This document shows, piece after piece, positions 1 to 6,372 of a DNA stretch of 11,443 nt. Within the stretch, counting starts at the first letter, position 1; every line of letters begins with the position of its first letter. A program made the translations under genes and the position numbers. This DNA comes from Candidatus Staskawiczbacteria bacterium RIFOXYD1_FULL_32_13. GTDB taxonomy: Bacteria; Patescibacteriota; Minisyncoccia; Minisyncoccales; Staskawiczbacteraceae. A model generated the notes under the pieces. That model had not been told where the DNA came from. It made no database searches and saw only the letters and a program-made list of their open reading frames with translations. The stretch spans positions 1 through 11,443 of the forward strand of contig MHPU01000013.1 of NCBI GenBank assembly GCA_001820485.1. Reading direction: 5' to 3'.

Positions 1-20
1 AAAACAAAAAAAATCCGGCA

Positions 21-69
21 AGGTATGACATTTCTACTTTGCCAGCAGGTATGACATTTCTATTTAGCC
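21..69. repeat. 23-bp imperfect tandem direct repeat, possible mobile-element end
   Basis: Two copies of a 23-bp unit lie at 21-43 and 47-69, 26 bp apart. The first 16 bases (AGGTATGACATTTCTA) are identical and the last seven differ at two positions; both copies end in GCC. Tandem copies of a 'TATGACATTTCTA' type sequence resemble the repeated transposase-binding sites at the ends of some IS21/IS481-like elements, but that is from memory. No transposase is visible because the window starts here. It could equally be an operator repeat upstream of alaS. Confidence 0.5.
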
Positions 70-90
70 TTTACATGCATAAAAATTTAT

Positions 91-119
91 TTGCATAGAT
101 AAAATTTTTGGTGTAAAAT
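91..119 (+). promoter_or_regulatory. possible alaS promoter
   Basis: TTGCAT (91-96) and TAAAAT (114-119) are separated by 17 bp, giving a weak -35 and a 5/6 match to the -10 consensus. A start about 7 nt after the -10 would fall within one or two bases of the alaS ATG at 128, so the transcript could be leaderless or nearly so. In AT-rich DNA such matches arise easily by chance. Confidence 0.3.
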
Positions 120-127
120 AACTAAAT

Positions 128-1993
128 ATGCAATCATCAGAATTAAGGCAAAAATATCTAGACTTTTTTAAAAAACAGGGACATGCAATAATTCCTAGCG
201 CTTCTTTGATTCCAGAAAACGATTCTACAACTTTATTTACCAGCTCTGGAATGCAACCTATGGTGCCATATTTAATGGGAGAAAAGCACCCATTAGGAAC
301 TAGAATTTGTGATTCTCAAAAATCTTTTAGAGTTGTAGATATTGAAGAGGTGGGTGATGGAAGGCATGGTACTTTTTTTGAAATGCTAGGGAACTGGTCT
401 TTAGGGGATTATTTTAAAAAAGAGCAATTGCACTGGATTTATTCTTTTTTAGTAGAGGAAGTTGGTTTAAATGTAAATAATCTTTATGCTACAGTTTTTA
501 GAGGAGAGGAATCAATTAAAGTTACTAAAGATTCTGAGTCAGTTGATATATTAAAAGATATTTTTAAAAAATATGGTATTGATGCAAAAGATGTAAATTT
601 TTCTGAAAAAGATGGTATGCAAGGTGGAAGAATTTTTTATTATCCAGTAGAGAAAAACTGGTGGTCTAGATCCGGCATTCCAGCTAAAATGCCTATTGGT
701 GAAATTGGTGGACCAGATAGTGAAATATTTTATGATTTTGGGGTAGACCTTAAGAAACATGATAATTCTGAGTGGAAAGATTTGCCTTGTCATATTAACT
801 GTGATTGTGGAAGGTTTATTGAAATTGGAAACAGTGTATTTATGGAATACAAAAAGACTGAAAATGGATTTGAAAAATTAACTCAGCAAAATGTTGATTT
901 TGGTGGAGGACTAGAAAGAATAACAATGGCAAGTCAAAATACAGAAGATGTTTTTCAAACAGATTTATATTTAAATATTATAAAAAAAATAGAAGAATTA
1001 TCTAATAAGAAATATAGTGATGATAAAAAGTCTTTTCAAATCATAGCTGATCATTTAAAGGCAGTTACATTTATAATGGGAGATAACAGGGGAATCACTC
1101 CAAGTAATTTAGGGCAAGGATATATTGTACGTAGATTAATTCGAAGGGCCATAAGATTTGGCAAGCAATTAGGCATTAACGAATATTTATGGCAAACGAA
1201 ATTAGCTGAAATAATTATTTCTGATTATAAAGATATTTATGTTGAAATTCAAAATAATAAAGATTTTATTATGGATTGTTTATCAGCAGAAGAGATAAAA
1301 TTTGAAAATACAATAGAGAAAGGTTTAAAAGAATTTAGTAGTTTAAGCTCTCAAAATATCATTTCTGGTAAAGATGCATTTTTACTTTATCAAACATATG
1401 GTTTTCCAATTGAAATGACAGAAGAGTTAGCTTTTGAAAAAGGATTGAAAATTGATATGGAAGAATTTAAAAAAGAATCAGAAAAGCACCAGGAACTTTC
1501 AAGAACAGCTTCAGCTGGAACATTTAAAGGGGGATTAGCAGATGCTTCAGAACAAACAACCAAATTACATACATCTGCTCATTTGATGCTTGCTGGATTG
1601 CGTAAATTTTTGCAAGATAGTGTTTCGCAAAAAGGAAGTAATATCACATCAGAAAGAGTAAGATTTGATTTTGCTTGGAAAGATAAATTGACACAAGATC
1701 AATTAAAACAAGTAGAAGATTTTGTAAATGAAGCAATTTTAAAAGATTTACCTGTGATTTGCAAAGAGATGACTTTGGATGATGCAAAAGAAATAAATGC
1801 CACAGGAGTTTTTGAGCATAAATATGGCGAGCGCGTAAAAGTTTATTTTATAGGAGAAGGTGAGCAAAACATTAGTAAAGAAATTTGTGGAGGTCCTCAT
1901 GTGGAGCATACAGGAACCATGGGTAAATTTAAAATAATTAAAGAAGAATCATCATCAGCTGGTGTTCGTCGTATAAAAGCAATATTGCAATAA
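128..1993 (+). CDS. alaS: alanine--tRNA ligase, short form without C-Ala domain
   Basis: Class II aminoacyl-tRNA synthetase that charges tRNA-Ala with alanine in the cytoplasm and hydrolyses mischarged Ser/Gly-tRNA-Ala. The catalytic core is clear: motif 2 at residues 79-91 (RHGTFFEMLGNWS), the GPDSEIFYD segment at 195-203, and motif 3 at 259-264 (GGGLER). The editing domain keeps its full zinc site: HTSAH at 481-485 and CGGPH at 587-591. The protein ends at residue 621, directly after the editing (tRNA_SAD) domain, whereas typical bacterial AlaRS is about 875 residues with a C-terminal oligomerisation/C-Ala domain. That part is absent here, and the stop falls cleanly at the domain boundary. 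The motif 2 context (DIEEVGDGRHGTFFEM) resembles CPR enzymes I remember rather than E. coli. The ATG at 128 gives the expected N-terminus; no Shine-Dalgarno is visible. The gene is followed by a restriction-modification unit. Confidence 0.97.
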   Translation: MQSSELRQKYLDFFKKQGHAIIPSASLIPENDSTTLFTSSGMQPMVPYLMGEKHPLGTRICDSQKSFRVVDIEEVGDGRHGTFFEMLGNWSLGDYFKKEQLHWIYSFLVEEVGLNVNNLYATVFRGEESIKVTKDSESVDILKDIFKKYGIDAKDVNFSEKDGMQGGRIFYYPVEKNWWSRSGIPAKMPIGEIGGPDSEIFYDFGVDLKKHDNSEWKDLPCHINCDCGRFIEIGNSVFMEYKKTENGFEKLTQQNVDFGGGLERITMASQNTEDVFQTDLYLNIIKKIEELSNKKYSDDKKSFQIIADHLKAVTFIMGDNRGITPSNLGQGYIVRRLIRRAIRFGKQLGINEYLWQTKLAEIIISDYKDIYVEIQNNKDFIMDCLSAEEIKFENTIEKGLKEFSSLSSQNIISGKDAFLLYQTYGFPIEMTEELAFEKGLKIDMEEFKKESEKHQELSRTASAGTFKGGLADASEQTTKLHTSAHLMLAGLRKFLQDSVSQKGSNITSERVRFDFAWKDKLTQDQLKQVEDFVNEAILKDLPVICKEMTLDDAKEINATGVFEHKYGERVKVYFIGEGEQNISKEICGGPHVEHTGTMGKFKIIKEESSSAGVRRIKAILQ

Positions 1994-1996
1994 TAG

Positions 1997-2005
1997 TGTT
2001 ATAAT
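1997..2005 (+). promoter_or_regulatory. extended -10 promoter for the restriction-modification unit
   Basis: TGTTATAAT is a perfect extended -10 (TGn plus TATAAT), beginning four bases after the alaS stop codon. No good -35 is visible, which is acceptable for an extended -10. It would start transcription near 2012 and leave an untranslated leader of about 85 nt before the endonuclease ATG. The leader contains a short hairpin, TTATC-CCAGA-GATAA, at 2030-2044. This would give the unit its own promoter, independent of alaS. Confidence 0.55.
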
Positions 2006-2096
2006 AAACTAATCGGATTTCCCCGAACGTTATCCCAGAGATAATTATTCGCAATTGTGTAAATGAAAGTATATTAATTATAAAAAGAAGAAAACT

Positions 2097-3074
2097 ATGA
2101 CTACGACAGCATCAAAGCAAATGACCACAGGAAAAGCATTTGAGTATGCCCTTCTTTTCGAATTTTGGGAGAAATTAAAGAATAAGACCAGTGTTGAAAT
2201 CGTTAAAAACTCATCTTATAAAATTGCAAAAGGTTGTTTTGAAAATGTTAATAAAAATATAAAAAGTGATTATTTGCTTAGTGCAAGTTTTGCAGTTAAT
2301 TTTTTGATGGATATAGAGCCACGACTTTCTAACGGTATTAGTAAAAATGATATCTTACAACTTGAAATCCTTCCAGATTCTTATGGGAAATTGGGTGACG
2401 TAAGGGATGTCTTGGTAATACGTGCATTACAAAAATGGGAAATTGGCGTTTCTGCAAAAAATAATCATGAAGCGGTAAAACATTCTCGACTGTCTTCAAA
2501 AATTGATTTTGGTGAAAAGTGGCTCGGAATTAAATCCTCTAAGGAATATTTTGATATTATAAATCCAATTTTTAAAAATCTTGAAGAAATTAAAAAAAAG
2601 AGCAATGCAAAGAAAAAATGGAGCGAGCTTGGTGATTATCATTCAACGGTTTATGTTCCTATTTTAAAAGCTTTTATTAAGGAGTTAAAGATGATTTATG
2701 AGATTAATCCGACAAAAGTTGCATCTAATCTTATTATATATCTTGTGGGCAATAAAGATTTTTATAAGGTTGTTAAAAGAAGAAATGACATTGAGATACA
2801 CGCATATAATTTATATGGAACGCTGAACTTGCCTTTCAAGAATATTTTTCCTAAGTATAAAACTCCAAAAGTGCCATTACCAACAAAGATTATTAGTATT
2901 GATTTTAAATTAGATAGTAATACAACGGTAATAGTAAAGATGAATAACAACTGGATGCTCTCTTTTCGTATTCATAATGCTAGTTCTAGGGTCGAATCAT
3001 CATTAAAATTTGATGTCAACCTCTTAATGGCACCTAAAAAATTATTTAGAAATACATTAAATTTCAACCAATAA
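2097..3074 (+). CDS. HaeIII-family type II restriction endonuclease (predicted GGCC)
   Basis: Predicted type II restriction enzyme that cleaves unmethylated GGCC. The assignment comes from overall resemblance to the HaeIII endonuclease family (length about 325 residues, N-terminal GKAFEYALL helix) and from the neighbour, which is unmistakably an M.HaeIII-type methyltransferase. A plausible PD-(D/E)xK active site is GDVRDVLVI at 100-108 followed by WEIGVSAK at 114-121. Candidate metal ligands are D101 or D104 and E115, with K121 as the catalytic lysine. This assignment is my inference, not a structural alignment. There are no signal peptides or membrane segments. The ATG at 2097 is preceded by AAGAAGAAAACT, a purine-rich stretch but not a true Shine-Dalgarno. 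The stop is 5 nt before the methyltransferase start, so the two are co-transcribed and probably translationally coupled. The unit lies between alaS and a membrane-protein gene, as expected for a horizontally acquired system. Confidence 0.85.
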   Translation: MTTTASKQMTTGKAFEYALLFEFWEKLKNKTSVEIVKNSSYKIAKGCFENVNKNIKSDYLLSASFAVNFLMDIEPRLSNGISKNDILQLEILPDSYGKLGDVRDVLVIRALQKWEIGVSAKNNHEAVKHSRLSSKIDFGEKWLGIKSSKEYFDIINPIFKNLEEIKKKSNAKKKWSELGDYHSTVYVPILKAFIKELKMIYEINPTKVASNLIIYLVGNKDFYKVVKRRNDIEIHAYNLYGTLNLPFKNIFPKYKTPKVPLPTKIISIDFKLDSNTTVIVKMNNNWMLSFRIHNASSRVESSLKFDVNLLMAPKKLFRNTLNFNQ

Positions 3075-3079
3075 TAATT

Positions 3080-4159
3080 ATGAAATTAGTTTCTTTATTT
3101 ACGGGGGCAGGGGGGCTAGATTTAGGTTTTGAAAAAGCTGGTTTTAGTGTTGACTGGGCCAATGAATTTGATAATTCAATTTGGGAAACATTTGAACTCA
3201 ATTTTCCGAAGTCAAAACTAGATAAAAGAAGTATAGTAGACGTACCTGAATCTGAAATTCCTTTTGCTGATGGAATTATTGGAGGTCCTCCATGTCAAAG
3301 TTGGAGTGAGGCAGGGGCGAACAGAGGGATTAATGATAAAAGAGGTCAATTATTTTTTGAATACATAAGAATTTTAAAAGAGAAGCAGCCACTTTTCTTT
3401 TTAGCAGAAAATGTTTCTGGAATACTTTCGCCTAGGCACAGTGAAGCTTTTAATAAAATAATTAAGCAATTTGAAGATATTGGATATAATGTTAAATATC
3501 AACTTTTGAATGCAAATGATTTTGGTGTTCCACAAGATAGGTGGAGAATAATTATAATTGGGTATCATAAAACAAAAGTAGGAAAATATTTTGAATTTCC
3601 AAAACCATTATATAAAAAACCAGTTTTAAAAGATGCTATTTTTAATTTGAGATTAGCTAAACCCGCAAAACCATTTAATAAGGCTAATGACCCAAAAGAT
3701 TTATTTATGGCAAATCATGAATATATGAATGGTGGTTTTTCAACTATGTATATGTCTAGAAACAGAGTTAGAAGTTGGGATGAGCCATCTTTTACAATAC
3801 AAGCAGGAGGCAGACACGCCCCAATACACCCACAAGCCCCAAAAATGAAATTTATAGAATTTAATAAAAGAATTTTTGAACCGGGAAAGGAAAATTTATA
3901 TCGTAGGCTTTCTGTTAGAGAATGTGCAAGAATACAAACTTTTCCAGATAGTTTTATTTTTAAATATAGAGACGTAGCTGATGGTTATAAAATGATTGGA
4001 AATGCTGTGCCCGTTGAATTTGCATACCAAATTGCTTTAAAAATAAAGCATGATTTATGTAATATAAATAGTCAATTATTAAATAGAGAGATTAAAACTA
4101 GTCATAATATTCCAGTGGCAAGTTTTGCAAATTCCGTTAAAAGATTAAAGTATAATTAA
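3080..4159 (+). CDS. DNA (cytosine-5-)-methyltransferase, M.HaeIII-like (GGCC)
   Basis: Transfers a methyl group from S-adenosylmethionine to C5 of cytosine, protecting the host from the adjacent endonuclease. All main C5-MTase motifs are present in order: motif I FTGAGGLDLGF (7-17), motif IV GGPPCQSWSE (68-77) with catalytic C72, motif VI ENV (110-112), motif VIII QDRWRI (152-157), motif IX RECARIQTFPD (280-290) and motif X GNAVP (307-311). The target-recognition part (224-254) matches M.HaeIII closely. R227, R229 and R245 here correspond to M.HaeIII Arg225, Arg227 and Arg243, which I recall as base contacts to GGCC. This makes the GGCC prediction fairly firm. About 30 residues at the C-terminus (from about 327) extend beyond the M.HaeIII end and match nothing I know. 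The endonuclease precedes the methyltransferase in the operon. Confidence 0.96.
   Translation: MKLVSLFTGAGGLDLGFEKAGFSVDWANEFDNSIWETFELNFPKSKLDKRSIVDVPESEIPFADGIIGGPPCQSWSEAGANRGINDKRGQLFFEYIRILKEKQPLFFLAENVSGILSPRHSEAFNKIIKQFEDIGYNVKYQLLNANDFGVPQDRWRIIIIGYHKTKVGKYFEFPKPLYKKPVLKDAIFNLRLAKPAKPFNKANDPKDLFMANHEYMNGGFSTMYMSRNRVRSWDEPSFTIQAGGRHAPIHPQAPKMKFIEFNKRIFEPGKENLYRRLSVRECARIQTFPDSFIFKYRDVADGYKMIGNAVPVEFAYQIALKIKHDLCNINSQLLNREIKTSHNIPVASFANSVKRLKYN
4151..4156 (+). promoter_or_regulatory. possible -10 element before the membrane-protein gene
   Basis: A perfect TATAAT overlaps the last codons of the methyltransferase gene, 19 nt before the ATG at 4176. It is also the left arm of a 7-bp A/T inverted repeat (TATAATT at 4151-4157, AATTATA at 4170-4176) with an eight-T run between the arms. 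The best -35 candidate, TTGCAA at 4125-4130, is 20 bp away, which is too long. Weak evidence in such AT-rich DNA. Confidence 0.25.
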
Positions 4160-4175
4160 TTTTTTTTAAAATTAT

Positions 4176-5612
4176 ATGAATAAGAAAATTTACGATATTT
4201 TGCCTCCAAAAGAGGAAATAAAAATGATTGATAAACCAGCAAAAAATTCTGGGATTTTGGCAATTAAGGTTGCAAAAGATCCGATTATTAAAACAAAGGC
4301 AGTTTTTGCTTCTAATGCGAATCAGGAAGATATCAAACCAGAGAGCATAGTAGAAGTAATGCAAGAACCATCGCAGGATTATATTAGCAATGAAGTAGAA
4401 AATACCGAGTTAGAGAAGTTGCCCACAATTCCTGCAGGAACAAGAAAGAAATTAAATTTTTCATTTAAAAGAGCCTTGCTTGTTTGTTGTGGGATTTTTG
4501 TAATTATGCTTTCAGGATATTTATATTTTAGTATGCAAAAAGCAGAGATTTCTATTTGGCCTAAAACAGAATCAGTGAGTTATAATGATAAAATTACAGC
4601 TGAGACAACTATAACTGCTATTGACCTTGAAAATAAAAAAATACCTTTAGAATTATTTAAAATTGAAAAAGACTTATGGCAAGATTTTCCTTCAACTGGG
4701 ACAGCTCAAAGTAGTGGTAAGGCTTCTGGCACAATCAAAATTTATAATAGGTTAAATCCTGTATCTGCATTTACTTTAAAATCTGGTACGCACTTTTTAT
4801 CTGATTCTGGAAAATATTTTGTGACCTTAGAAAAAGTTACTATACCAGCTGGAACACTAAAAAGTGGTAAAGTAGTGCCAGGATCTATAAATGTAAAAGT
4901 TGTAGCTGAAGAAGCAGGTAAGGATTATAATATTGAAGCTTCAAAATTTTCGGTTCCGAAATTAGCTGGTACGAATTATTATTATAGTATTGATGCTGAG
5001 TCTACAAGTTCAATGACCGGAGGATATTCTTCTGATGTAAAACAAGTTTCAGAAGCTGATTTGATAAATGCTAAAAACCAATTAAGCAAGAAAGTTGTGG
5101 CAGAAGCAGAGGTGGATTTAAGAAATAAAATTCCATTAGAGTATGTGTTGTTTGACAATGCAATTTCAAGTACTGTAACAGAAACATTCTCCCCAGTAAA
5201 AGTAGGGGCTACAGTTGAAAATTTTAGTTATCAAGTTAAGGTTAAAGCAACTGCTTTAGCTTTTAAAAGACAAGATATAGAGAAATTTGCAAAAGACAGT
5301 TTAAGTGCTTTGGCTTTTCAAAAGAGTATTTTAGAAAAAAGTTATAAATTAGATTTTATCTCAGAGCCAATTAATTTAAATTCTGGTGTGATAATTTTAA
5401 ATTCAGATTTTAGAGCTTTGGTTTATCAACCAATAGATACAAATGAATTTTTTTCTATTTTAATGCAGAAAAATGAAACCGAAGTTAAAGATATTATAAC
5501 AAGTAGATTATCAAATCAAGTAGAAAGATTAGATGTAACATTTTGGCCTTTTTGGACTAAGAAAGTCCCAACAAATAAAGACAAAATTAACATAGAGCTA
5601 AAATTTGAGTAG
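4176..5612 (+). CDS. single-pass membrane protein with baseplate J-like extracytoplasmic domain
   Basis: A 478-residue protein: about 98 soluble N-terminal residues rich in Lys/Pro/Glu, one transmembrane segment at about 99-119 (ALLVCCGIFVIMLSGYLYFS), then about 360 residues predicted outside the membrane. Positively charged residues before the helix (TRKKLNFSFKR) place the N-terminus inside. Residues 180-282 contain the pattern SGTIKIYN..., LKSGTHFLS, VTIPAGTLKSGKVVPGSINV, AGKDYNIEA and MTGG. I know this pattern from CPR proteins annotated as 'baseplate J-like', named after the phage tail baseplate J/gp47 family. The C-terminus (FWPFWTKKVPTNKDKINIEL) is also typical of that group. There is no phage context here, so a cell-surface or envelope role is more likely than a tail role; the actual function is unknown. 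The gene starts 16 nt after the methyltransferase stop, with no Shine-Dalgarno. The broken NUDIX gene follows after 3 nt. Confidence 0.8.
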   Translation: MNKKIYDILPPKEEIKMIDKPAKNSGILAIKVAKDPIIKTKAVFASNANQEDIKPESIVEVMQEPSQDYISNEVENTELEKLPTIPAGTRKKLNFSFKRALLVCCGIFVIMLSGYLYFSMQKAEISIWPKTESVSYNDKITAETTITAIDLENKKIPLELFKIEKDLWQDFPSTGTAQSSGKASGTIKIYNRLNPVSAFTLKSGTHFLSDSGKYFVTLEKVTIPAGTLKSGKVVPGSINVKVVAEEAGKDYNIEASKFSVPKLAGTNYYYSIDAESTSSMTGGYSSDVKQVSEADLINAKNQLSKKVVAEAEVDLRNKIPLEYVLFDNAISSTVTETFSPVKVGATVENFSYQVKVKATALAFKRQDIEKFAKDSLSALAFQKSILEKSYKLDFISEPINLNSGVIILNSDFRALVYQPIDTNEFFSILMQKNETEVKDIITSRLSNQVERLDVTFWPFWTKKVPTNKDKINIELKFE

Positions 5613-5615
5613 AAT

Positions 5616-6073
5616 ATGCGAGAAATAAACAGGAGAATTGTTTGCGCAATGATATTTTCTAAAGATGGAAAATTATTTTTGGGCAAGAAAAACCCGAATA
5701 ATGGTGGAGTTTATGCTTATTGCTGGCATATTCCGGGCGGGGGAGTAAATGCTGGTGAGATAGATTTAGTTGCTTTACGGCGTGAAATGAAAGAGGAAAC
5801 AGGAATAGATATTTTAAATTATAAAACAGAATTGGTTGACGACCAAGGAAAAGGATAATCAGAAAAAGTTTTAAAAGAAACCGGGGAAAAGTTTTGTGTA
5901 ATATGAATTTTGTTGTTTATAAAGTTTTGATTGATAACAAAAACGCAAATGAAATAGAAGTTTCTCTTGATGATGATTTGGAAGAATATGCGTGGCAGGA
6001 TTTAGAAAATTTAAAAAGTTTAAAACTTACCCCACCATCTGTAGAATTATTCACAAAGTTAGGTTATATTTAA
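5616..6073 (+). pseudogene. NUDIX hydrolase, disrupted by a stop codon and a frameshift
   Basis: NUDIX enzymes hydrolyse nucleoside diphosphates linked to another moiety. The first 80 codons (5616-5858) encode a normal NUDIX N-terminus with a complete Nudix box (GGVNAGE, then REMKEETGI, residues 43-64), followed by TAA at 5856-5858. Reading on in the same frame gives a plausible continuation, SEKVLKETGEKFCV, up to about 5900. The sensible sequence then moves to the frame of the ATG at 5903 and continues (NFVVYKVLID ... DDLEEYAWQDLENL ... ELFTKLGYI) to the stop at 6071-6073. The joined product would be about 150 residues, normal for a single-domain NUDIX protein. The frame change equals a one-base deletion somewhere near 5880-5900. 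Two lesions 25-45 nt apart suggest real decay, although local assembly errors cannot be excluded. The start lies 3 nt after the upstream stop, so it was probably the last gene of that operon. Confidence 0.8.
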
Positions 6074-6080
6074 AATCAAT

Positions 6081-6104
6081 TTAAGTTAACCATGGTTAAC
6101 CTGA
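6081..6104. repeat. 24-bp palindrome, copy 1 (upstream of the HTH gene)
   Basis: The core GTTAACCATGGTTAAC (6085-6100) is a perfect 16-bp palindrome. With four more bases on each side it becomes a 24-bp imperfect palindrome of the same family as those at 6331 and 8112. It begins 7 nt after the NUDIX pseudogene stop and ends 19 nt before the HTH gene ATG. No U-tract follows, so it is not a standard intrinsic terminator. Confidence 0.85.
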
Positions 6105-6123
6105 CTGGATAAAAATCAAAGAT

Positions 6124-6321
6124 ATGAGAAATAGAGTTTTAATTGAAAATGCAGATTTTTATACCATACCAGAATTAGCAAAATTGCTGGGAATTAGTAG
6201 GATTTCTGTTTTTAGGAGAGTGGGAAATGGTTCTATTAAAGGGCAAAAGTTTGGCAGAGATTTTATAATTTTTAAAAAAGATATTGATTTAAACAAGCTA
6301 AAATCTATAATTAAACATTAA
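6124..6321 (+). CDS. small excisionase/MerR-like helix-turn-helix protein
   Basis: A 65-residue DNA-binding protein. Residues 13-54 (YTIPELAKLLGISRISVFRRV, then GSIKGQKFGRDFIIFKKDID) fit the 'helix-turn-helix domain 17' pattern shared by excisionases and small MerR-like regulators: recognition helix SRISVFRRV, then a wing (KGQKFGRDFII), then the acidic KKDID end. It has no effector domain. The ATG at 6124 leaves 11 residues before the HTH. A 24-bp palindrome lies just upstream and another begins 9 nt after the stop, so this protein is a natural candidate to bind that palindrome family; this is inference only. Without an integrase nearby, a regulatory role looks more likely than excision. Confidence 0.85.
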   Translation: MRNRVLIENADFYTIPELAKLLGISRISVFRRVGNGSIKGQKFGRDFIIFKKDIDLNKLKSIIKH

Positions 6322-6330
6322 ATAAAAATA

Positions 6331-6354
6331 TTAGGTTGTCGTACGACAACCTAA
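6331..6354. repeat. 24-bp perfect palindrome, copy 2 (upstream of zinc-ribbon A)
   Basis: All 24 bases are self-complementary: outer arms TTAGGTT and AACCTAA around the core GTCGTACGAC. As RNA it could form a 10-bp stem with a GUAC loop. It shares the outer arms with the copies at 6081 and 8112, but its core differs completely while staying symmetrical. It starts 9 nt after the HTH stop and ends 18 nt before the preferred start of zinc-ribbon A. On the + strand no T-run follows it. On the - strand TATTTTTATTT follows, but no gene there would need a terminator. Confidence 0.92.
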
Positions 6355-6372
6355 ATGTTATTAATCCAAAAT

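Noticed and set aside
551..793. An 80-codon minus-strand ORF inside alaS.
   Set aside because: It is a shadow of conserved AlaRS coding sequence with no recognisable protein features.
2011..2040. The reverse complement resembles the 16S rRNA segment CTGGGATAAC...TTCGGG...AAA...CCG.
   Set aside because: The similarity covers only about 28 bases with several insertions and does not continue on either side. It is from memory and too short to call an rRNA fragment.
4176..5612. Baseplate J-like similarity as evidence for a prophage or contractile tail system.
   Set aside because: No tail, sheath, tube or capsid genes are nearby, and the protein has an N-terminal membrane anchor unlike phage baseplate J.
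6085..6100. Palindromes with GTTAAC arms as integron attC sites.
   Set aside because: The arms do not fit the GTTRRRY/RYYYAAC core consensus, there is no bulged L-box structure, and no integron integrase is present.
6331..6354. The perfect palindrome as an intrinsic terminator of the HTH gene.
   Set aside because: No T-run follows on the + strand and the next start codon is adjacent. The T-rich flank is on the other strand, where there is no gene.
6355..6372. ATG at 6355 as the start of zinc-ribbon A.
   Set aside because: It abuts the palindrome, and the paralogue aligns from the ATG at 6373 onward with the same AAAAT context. It remains possible.
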